The translations under genes and the position numbers were made by a program. DNA of 62,039 nt from Kitasatospora sp. DSM 101779. GTDB taxonomy: Bacteria; Actinomycetota; Actinomycetes; Streptomycetales; Streptomycetaceae. A model generated the notes under the pieces. It ran no database searches and had not been told where the DNA came from. It saw nothing but the letters and a program-made list of their open reading frames with translations. The stretch covers positions 681,612 through 743,650 of the forward strand of contig NZ_JAHTIK010000001.1 of the NCBI RefSeq assembly GCF_025655475.1, read 5' to 3'. How positions within the stretch are numbered: position 1 is the stretch's first letter; each line of letters opens with the position of its first letter. Shown piece by piece: positions 56,762-62,039 of this stretch.

Positions 56762-58113
56762 CCGAGCCGACGACCGAACCGATCCCGGACGCGGACGAGA
56801 ACCGCCGTCAGGTCCTCTACTGGCGGCTGCTCGCCCGCCTCTTCGACCCGGAGGAGCAGCACGCCCTGGAGTCGGCGAGCCTCTCCGTCGTGGAGGACAT
56901 CGGCCTGCCGTCCGCCCTGCTCGACCCGCAGACCTCCGTCGACTCCGTCGTCCAACGGCACCCGGAGCTGGCCGCCGAGATCGACGGCCTGATGGTGCCG
57001 GGCGAGGACGGCGGCCGGCGGGACGGCGCCGCCGAGGTGCGGCGCGCCGCTCTGGCGTCGAAGGTGCTGCTGAACGTCTTCGACACCGGCTGCGGCACGG
57101 TCACCGCCGGGCAGCTCGCCCGGTGGCAGTCCGACTTGGGCTGGCTGGAGCGCGCCCTCGGCAGCCGGCCCGGCGAGCTGCGCGCGGGCCGCGGCCGGGC
57201 GCCCGGCGGCGTCCCCGGCCAGGGCCTCGGGCCCGAGCTGGGCTCGATCGAGGCCGGCCTGGTGAAGCGGATGCAGCTGCGCGAGGTGCTCGCCGATCCG
57301 CAGCTCGCCGCGCAGCTGACGCCGAGCATGTCGCTGATCGAGCAGTTGCTGCGGGACAAGCACAACCTCTCCGGTGTCGCGCTGGCCAACGCCAAGGCGC
57401 TGATCCGCCGCTTCGTCGACGAGGTCGCCGAGGTGCTCCGCACCCAGGTCGCCAAGGCCAGTGTCGGGACGCCGGACCGCTCGGTGCCGCCGAAGCGGGT
57501 CTTCCGCAACCTCGACCTCGACCGCACGATCTGGAAGAACCTCACCAACTGGAGTCCGGAGGAGGAGCGGCTCTACGTCGACCGCCTCTACTACCGGCAC
57601 ACCAGCCGGAAGACCACGCCGCAGCGGCTGATCGTGGTGGTCGACCAGTCCGGTTCGATGGTCGACTCGATGGTCAACTGCACCATCCTGGCGTCGATCT
57701 TCGCCGGGCTGCCCAAGGTCGACGTGCATCTCATCGCGTACGACACCCGTGCGATCGACCTGACCCCCTGGGTGGGCGACCCGTTCGAGATGCTGCTGCG
57801 GACCAACCTCGGCGGCGGCAACGACGGCCCGGTCGCGATGGCGATGGCCCGCCCGAAGATCACCGACCCCGCCGACACCGTGATGGTGTGGATCTCGGAC
57901 TTCTACGAGTTCGACCGCTCCCAGCCGCTGTTCGAGGCCATCGAGGCGGTGCACCGCTCCGGGGTGAGGTTCATCCCGGTCGGCTCGGTGACCAGCTCCG
58001 GCCGCCAGGAGGTCAACCCCTGGTTCCGGGAGCGCTTCAAGGCGCTCGGCACACCGGTGATCTCCGGCCACATCGGCAAGCTCGTCCACGAGCTCAAGAA
58101 CTTCCTCGCGTAG
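56758..58113 (+). CDS. vWA domain protein of the MoxR-vWA system
   Basis: Protein of 451 residues. The N-terminal 280 residues are helical and charged (MSLIEQLLRDKHNLSGVALA, RRFVDEVAEVLRTQVAKAS). The C-terminal von Willebrand A domain begins LIVVVDQSGSMVDSM, with the MIDAS DxSxS motif at 296-300, the TNLGGGND loop near 349-356 and ISDFYEF near 379, which complete the metal site. In MoxR systems the vWA protein is the adaptor remodelled by the ATPase or linking it to a target. The ATG overlaps the previous stop codon (ATGA). It resembles E. coli YehP. No membrane helix, so cytoplasmic. Confidence 0.9.
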   Translation: MTEPTTEPIPDADENRRQVLYWRLLARLFDPEEQHALESASLSVVEDIGLPSALLDPQTSVDSVVQRHPELAAEIDGLMVPGEDGGRRDGAAEVRRAALASKVLLNVFDTGCGTVTAGQLARWQSDLGWLERALGSRPGELRAGRGRAPGGVPGQGLGPELGSIEAGLVKRMQLREVLADPQLAAQLTPSMSLIEQLLRDKHNLSGVALANAKALIRRFVDEVAEVLRTQVAKASVGTPDRSVPPKRVFRNLDLDRTIWKNLTNWSPEEERLYVDRLYYRHTSRKTTPQRLIVVVDQSGSMVDSMVNCTILASIFAGLPKVDVHLIAYDTRAIDLTPWVGDPFEMLLRTNLGGGNDGPVAMAMARPKITDPADTVMVWISDFYEFDRSQPLFEAIEAVHRSGVRFIPVGSVTSSGRQEVNPWFRERFKALGTPVISGHIGKLVHELKNFLA

Positions 58114-58172
58114 CCCGGCTCCGCCCCGGTCTCGCCCCCCAGTCCCTCGTCCCGTCCTGAAAGGCCCCTGAC

Positions 58173-59285
58173 ATGTCCGACCTGTTGCGCGCGCCCGCCG
58201 AGCTCAAGTACGCCGAGGAGCTGGCCTGGCTGGAGTCGATCGACGACAGTCCCAAGCCGTTCAGCTGGCGGCTCTCGCCCAAGATGGTGCGGCTGTTCGT
58301 GCTTGGCTCCGAGCGCTCCGACGGCCTCGACCGCGAGGTCGCGCAGAAGTGGTTCGGCGACCGCAGCATCGTCGAGCGCGCCATCGTCACCCTGGCCTCC
58401 GACCGCGGCCTGCTGCTGATCGGCGACCCGGGCACCGGCAAGAGCTGGCTGGCGGAGCTGCTCGCCGCGGCGATCTGCCGCGACTCCACCCTGGTCGTCC
58501 AGGGCACCGCCGGCACCACCGAGGACCACATCAAGTACTCGTGGAACGTGTCCATGGTGATCGCCAAGGGCCAGTCCCGGGAGTCGATGATCCCCTCGCC
58601 GATCATGACGGCGATGGAGTCCGGTGCGATCGGCCGTTTCGAGGAGCTCACCCGCGCCACCAGCGACGTGCAGGACGCGCTGATCTCGATCCTCTCCGAG
58701 AAGTACATCTCGGTGCCCGAACTCGACAGCGACGGCATCGTGTTCGCCAAGCCGGGCTTCTCCGTCATCGCCACCGCCAACAGCCGCGACCGGGGCGTCA
58801 ACGACCTCTCCTCGGCGCTCAAGCGGCGCTTCAACTTCGTGCGCATCCCGGTGGTCACCAACAAGAAGAGCGAGGCGGAGATCGTCCGCTTCCGCACCGA
58901 GGAGCTGCTGCGCCGCCACTCCATCGAGCTGGAGGTGCCGCCCACCCTGCTGGACGTGCTGCTGCAATCCTTCGCCGACCTGCGCGCCTCGGCCGCCGGG
59001 GCCGGCAGCGACGACGAGAAGCTGGAGTCGGCGCTCTCCACCGCCGAGCAGATCGGCGTGCTGGAGGACGCCGTGCTGCACAGCAACTTCTTCGGCGAGC
59101 GGACGCTGACCGCCCGCACCCTGGCCTCCTCGCTGGTCGGCTCGCTGGCCCGGCGCGAGCCGGAGGACCTCGCCATCCTCAACAAGTACCTGCACGGCGT
59201 GGTCGAGCCGCGCGGCAAGGAGCAGGGCGGCGAGTGGCCGGAGTTCCTGGAGGGCGGCCGCGACGCGATCGCCACCCTGTCGTGA
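58173..59285 (+). CDS. MoxR-type AAA+ ATPase
   Basis: AAA+ ATPase of 370 residues. Walker A is GDPGTGKS (84-91). The Walker B region is unusual, reading GRFEELTRATSDVQDAL (154-170) where MoxR proteins usually have an LADEINRA-like stretch. Sensor 1 is VIATANSRDRG (198-208) and the arginine-finger region is SALKRRFNF (214-222). The C-terminal lid ends GGRDAIATLS. It probably powers conformational work on the vWA partner and DUF5682 protein. GAAAGG precedes the ATG, 59 bp after the vWA gene. The last codon overlaps the GTG of the next gene. Resembles E. coli YehL. Confidence 0.92.
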   Translation: MSDLLRAPAELKYAEELAWLESIDDSPKPFSWRLSPKMVRLFVLGSERSDGLDREVAQKWFGDRSIVERAIVTLASDRGLLLIGDPGTGKSWLAELLAAAICRDSTLVVQGTAGTTEDHIKYSWNVSMVIAKGQSRESMIPSPIMTAMESGAIGRFEELTRATSDVQDALISILSEKYISVPELDSDGIVFAKPGFSVIATANSRDRGVNDLSSALKRRFNFVRIPVVTNKKSEAEIVRFRTEELLRRHSIELEVPPTLLDVLLQSFADLRASAAGAGSDDEKLESALSTAEQIGVLEDAVLHSNFFGERTLTARTLASSLVGSLARREPEDLAILNKYLHGVVEPRGKEQGGEWPEFLEGGRDAIATLS

Positions 59286-62039
59286 CGGCGGCACCCGCGG
59301 GCACCTTCGACCCGCTGCGGGCACAACTCCAGGAGGCGGCAGCCTCGTTCGCCGACGGCCCGGACGCCCTGGAGGGCATCCTGCTCGGCATCGTCGACGA
59401 CGTCGACCGGGCCGTGCGCGAGCCGCTGGAGATCTTCCCCGTCTGCCACCACTCGCCGGCCTCCGCGGTCGCGATGGCGCGCCGGCTGCGCGAGAAGCAG
59501 CCCAAGGTGGTGTATCTGGAGCTGTGCGAGGACATGGCGCCGCTCCTCACCGAGCTGCGCAACTGCCGTCTCCCGGTGGCCGTCCAGGCGTTCGCGACGG
59601 AGGTCGACGGCTTCCCCGCCGACTGGGCGCCGCTCTCCGTGGTGGCGCCGATCACCGAGGCCTCCGCCGAGTACCAGGCGATCGCGTACGCGCTGGACAC
59701 GCCAGGTGTCGAACTCGTGCTGGTGGACCGCTCCTCGGACCACGTGTTCCAGTGGCAGCCGCGGGAGGCCGAGCCGGACGCGCCGGCCGACCCGGAGTCC
59801 TCGCCCGCCGAGGGCGAGGCCGCCCTGCACGGCGACGCGGTCGGCGTGGAGATCGGCGATCTCCGGCCGCGCTTCGCCGAGTTGGAGGAGCACCTGCTGC
59901 GGCACGGCAAGGTCCGGCACTGGTCCGAGTGGTGGCACCAGTACGTGGAGGTGCCGCTCGGTGACGCCGACCACGACACCTACCGCCAGGTGATGGTGCT
60001 GATCGGCAGCCTGTTCCGGCGGCTGGCGCCCGGCGACCCGCGCCGGGTGGCGGTGGACGAGGACCGTGAGCGGTACATGTGGACCAGGATGCGCCAGCAC
60101 CTGGCGGCCACCGGCACCGACCCGGCCGACTGCCTGTACGTCTGCGGCGCCTTCCACGCGGCCAGCCGGGTCGCCGAGTTCGGTGTCGACGGCAGCGACG
60201 GGTTCGAGATCTCGCCGCGTTCGGCGACCCGCTGGCAGCACGGCCTGATTCCGTCCAGCCACGCCGCGATCGAGGCCCAGTTCGGCCTGGCCGCCGGCTC
60301 GGTGTCGATCGCCGCCACGGTGTGGTCGACGAACCTGAAGCGCACCAAGGTCCGGCCGTACCGCCTGGCGGGCCAGGCGGGCGGCACCAAGGGCAGCGGC
60401 AGCGCCGCCCCGGTGTCCGTCCCGGCCGGCGGCCCGGCGCCGTCCGACCGGCTGTCCGGCTTCCTGCAGCGGCCGCCCGTGCTCGACGCCCTGGACGAGG
60501 CCGAACTGCTCGGCTGGTCCGTCGACATCGTGCGCGCGGCCCGCCGCAACGGCTACCTCGCCTCGACCGCCGACGCCATCGCCGTCTTCCAGACCTCGGT
60601 CCTGCTGGCCGGGCTGCGCGACCGGGCGAAGCCGACGCCGTACGACTTCCAGGACGCGGCCGTCACCTGCATCGAGAAGGACGGCGTGCCGGGCCGGCGC
60701 GACGTCCGCCGGCTGGTCGAGATCATGATGGGCGGGGACCGGATCGGCCAGGTCGGCTACGACGCGCTGCCGCCGCTCGCCCGGGACGTGCACGACCGGC
60801 TCGCCCCGCTCGGTCTGCGGCTGGAGCAGCGCGGGGTCCAGCGGGCGCTGCTGGACATCGCCTCCCGGCCGGAGCTGGACGCCTGCTCCGACGTGCTGTG
60901 GCGGCTGCGGTACCTGCTGCCGCAGGGCGCCGCACGGCCGATCATGGGTGAGCGCAGGCTCGGCGAACGCTCCGTCCAGGAGTCCTGGGACCTGGCCCTC
61001 GGCACCCACCAGCGCGCCCTGATCGAGCTCGGCTACGAGGGCGTCAGCCTGGAACAGGTGCTGGAGCAGCGGCTGCGGCGCAAGGCCTACGGGCCGCAGG
61101 CGACCACCGCCGACGTGCTGGAGGCCGTCGAGGACGCCGTCCGCTACCTGGGCAGCCGGCGGCTCGCCGACGAACTCGGCCGGCACGCCCTGGCGGTGCT
61201 GGCCACCGAGCGCAGCGTGGACGGCGCACCGGAGGTGCTGCGCCGGGTCCGGCGGCTGCTGGCGTACTACCGGACGAGCGAACCGGTGCTGCCCGGCTGG
61301 ATCGAGTCCTTCGTCAGGACGGGCTACGCGCACTACTGCACCCTGCTGCCGACGGCGTTCACCGACGAGGACGCGACGGTGCGCCAGGTCGCCGCGATGC
61401 TGGGCTTCCTGTTCGGCATGGAGAGCCTGGCGCTGTCGCTGGGCTGCGACCGGACGCAGCTGGAGCTGGCGGTGGCCCAGTCGCACCCGGAGGAGCCGTC
61501 CCGGGTGGCGCTGCTGTGGGCCGCCCAGGTGCAGCTCGGCCGGCTCTCCCGGGCACAGCTGCGCTCGCGATGCGCCGACCTGCTGGCCAACCCGCTGGCG
61601 CTGCCCGCCTATCCGCGCTACCTGAGCGGGTTCGTGCAGGCGCTGGAGCCCGTGCCGGGCCTGGCCGACTTCGTGGTCGAGGCGGTGTCCCGGGCGTTCG
61701 GGCAGCTGCCCGACGCGGTGCTGCTGCCCTGGCTGCCGACGCTGATCACCGGTCTGCGGGCGGGCGGGGCCGAGCTGGCGCCGCTGCTGATCCGCGAGGC
61801 CGGGCGGATCTTCCCGGGCCGGCTCGCGGCGCTGGACGCCTGGGTGCCGCCGTGGCGTGCCCCGCAGCCCGATCCGGCTGCGCTGCGCCCGGACCGGCGC
61901 GGGAGCGGGGGCGCCGCGCTGCTGGCGGCCCACCCCGGGTCCTGCGACGCGCTGGCCGGTCTGCTGGGCTGCGAGGAGGGCTGGGAGTCGCCGGACTCCG
62001 CGCCGGCCGGCGCGTCCCTGCTCCGCCACCACCCGGACG
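59282..62039 (+). CDS. DUF5682 family protein, partial at window end
   Basis: Large protein starting at GTG inside the MoxR stop codon (GTGA) and still open after 919 codons at the window end. The N-terminal domain has FPVCHHSPASAVAMARRLRE (His56-His57), a strand VVYLELCEDMAPLLTEL with Glu80, Glu83 and Asp84, and a late CLYVCGAFHAASRV near 283-293. These recall the HxS...E...GxFH pattern of TraB/ChaN/erythromycin-esterase-like hydrolases, but the match is weak. The rest is helical (GDRIGQVGYDALPPLARDV, LRYLLPQGAARPIMGERRLG, LPTAFTDEDATVRQVAAMLG) with alpha-solenoid character. It is the largest component of the operon and resembles E. coli YehM. Function unknown. Confidence 0.88.
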   Translation, partial: MTAAPAGTFDPLRAQLQEAAASFADGPDALEGILLGIVDDVDRAVREPLEIFPVCHHSPASAVAMARRLREKQPKVVYLELCEDMAPLLTELRNCRLPVAVQAFATEVDGFPADWAPLSVVAPITEASAEYQAIAYALDTPGVELVLVDRSSDHVFQWQPREAEPDAPADPESSPAEGEAALHGDAVGVEIGDLRPRFAELEEHLLRHGKVRHWSEWWHQYVEVPLGDADHDTYRQVMVLIGSLFRRLAPGDPRRVAVDEDRERYMWTRMRQHLAATGTDPADCLYVCGAFHAASRVAEFGVDGSDGFEISPRSATRWQHGLIPSSHAAIEAQFGLAAGSVSIAATVWSTNLKRTKVRPYRLAGQAGGTKGSGSAAPVSVPAGGPAPSDRLSGFLQRPPVLDALDEAELLGWSVDIVRAARRNGYLASTADAIAVFQTSVLLAGLRDRAKPTPYDFQDAAVTCIEKDGVPGRRDVRRLVEIMMGGDRIGQVGYDALPPLARDVHDRLAPLGLRLEQRGVQRALLDIASRPELDACSDVLWRLRYLLPQGAARPIMGERRLGERSVQESWDLALGTHQRALIELGYEGVSLEQVLEQRLRRKAYGPQATTADVLEAVEDAVRYLGSRRLADELGRHALAVLATERSVDGAPEVLRRVRRLLAYYRTSEPVLPGWIESFVRTGYAHYCTLLPTAFTDEDATVRQVAAMLGFLFGMESLALSLGCDRTQLELAVAQSHPEEPSRVALLWAAQVQLGRLSRAQLRSRCADLLANPLALPAYPRYLSGFVQALEPVPGLADFVVEAVSRAFGQLPDAVLLPWLPTLITGLRAGGAELAPLLIREAGRIFPGRLAALDAWVPPWRAPQPDPAALRPDRRGSGGAALLAAHPGSCDALAGLLGCEEGWESPDSAPAGASLLRHHPD

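Noticed and set aside
58094..62032. A 1312-codon open frame on the minus strand opposite the MoxR and DUF5682 genes
   Set aside because: It is antisense to two genes with clear family signatures and overlapping start/stop codons. Its translation is Arg/Gln/Gly/Leu-rich without domains, as expected for the complement of high-GC coding DNA.

Overview
The window is high-GC DNA with actinobacterial codon usage. It fits a member of Streptomycetaceae (Streptomyces or Kitasatospora). Supporting families include an MMPL transporter, eukaryote-type Ser/Thr kinases, F420-type reductases, an Fe-type SOD with a probable nickel-regulated promoter, monomeric NADP isocitrate dehydrogenase, MutAB-MeaB, and DUF5937, DUF6193 and DUF6247 proteins. 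Most genes are chromosomal and monocistronic or in short pairs. I see no tRNA, rRNA, CRISPR array, intact insertion sequence or prophage.

Layout. 0-9.4 kb: an MMPL exporter divergent from its TetR regulator across a double palindrome, a Ser/Thr kinase fused to a substrate-binding domain, a serine hydrolase, two small unknown proteins, an F420-type reductase, and gap with a repeated operator-like motif. 9.5-19.2 kb: a GlxA-type AraC regulator, an aldo-keto reductase, a DUF5937 regulator, a VOC protein, a short UvrA-like ATPase, an SRAP/HMCES-type peptidase, a polysaccharide deacetylase, a Ddn-type reductase and a YdcF protein. 19.3-22.2 kb: a palindromic MITE-like element, a flavin monooxygenase and a divergent GntR-TetR double-HTH regulator with two copies of a perfect palindrome. 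22.2-26.5 kb: KdpE/KdpD without kdpFABC nearby, then SodF. 26.7-27.9 kb: the decayed remains of a sugar-utilisation locus (ABC permease, aldose epimerase, ricin-like tail). 28.1-33.2 kb: the methylmalonyl-CoA mutase operon mutA-mutB-meaB.

33.7-41.1 kb is accessory-like. It holds a DUF6193 protein with internal duplications, a copper chaperone, a 14-bp tandem repeat running through the stop codon of a membrane Ser/Thr kinase gene, a frameshifted Uma2 gene, a molybdopterin oxidoreductase, a TetR regulator and a DUF6247 remnant. 41.1-54.8 kb holds idh, a diacylglycerol-kinase-like protein, an unannotated 27-residue membrane protein, SnoaL/LysR, an ankyrin-like protein, a crotonase, a HAD hydrolase, a methyltransferase, and a TetR/amino-acid permease/amidohydrolase cluster.

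54.8 kb to the end carries the most distinctive unit: a tightly coupled operon of a SWIM-like zinc protein, an unknown 462-residue protein, a vWA protein, a MoxR-type AAA+ ATPase and a large DUF5682 protein that runs off the window. It resembles the E. coli yehL/M/P/Q cluster and the MoxR-vWA systems proposed to act in biological conflict. Its biochemical role is not established.

Across the window at least thirteen genes have a TANNNT box 6-8 nt before the start codon, the signature of leaderless transcripts.
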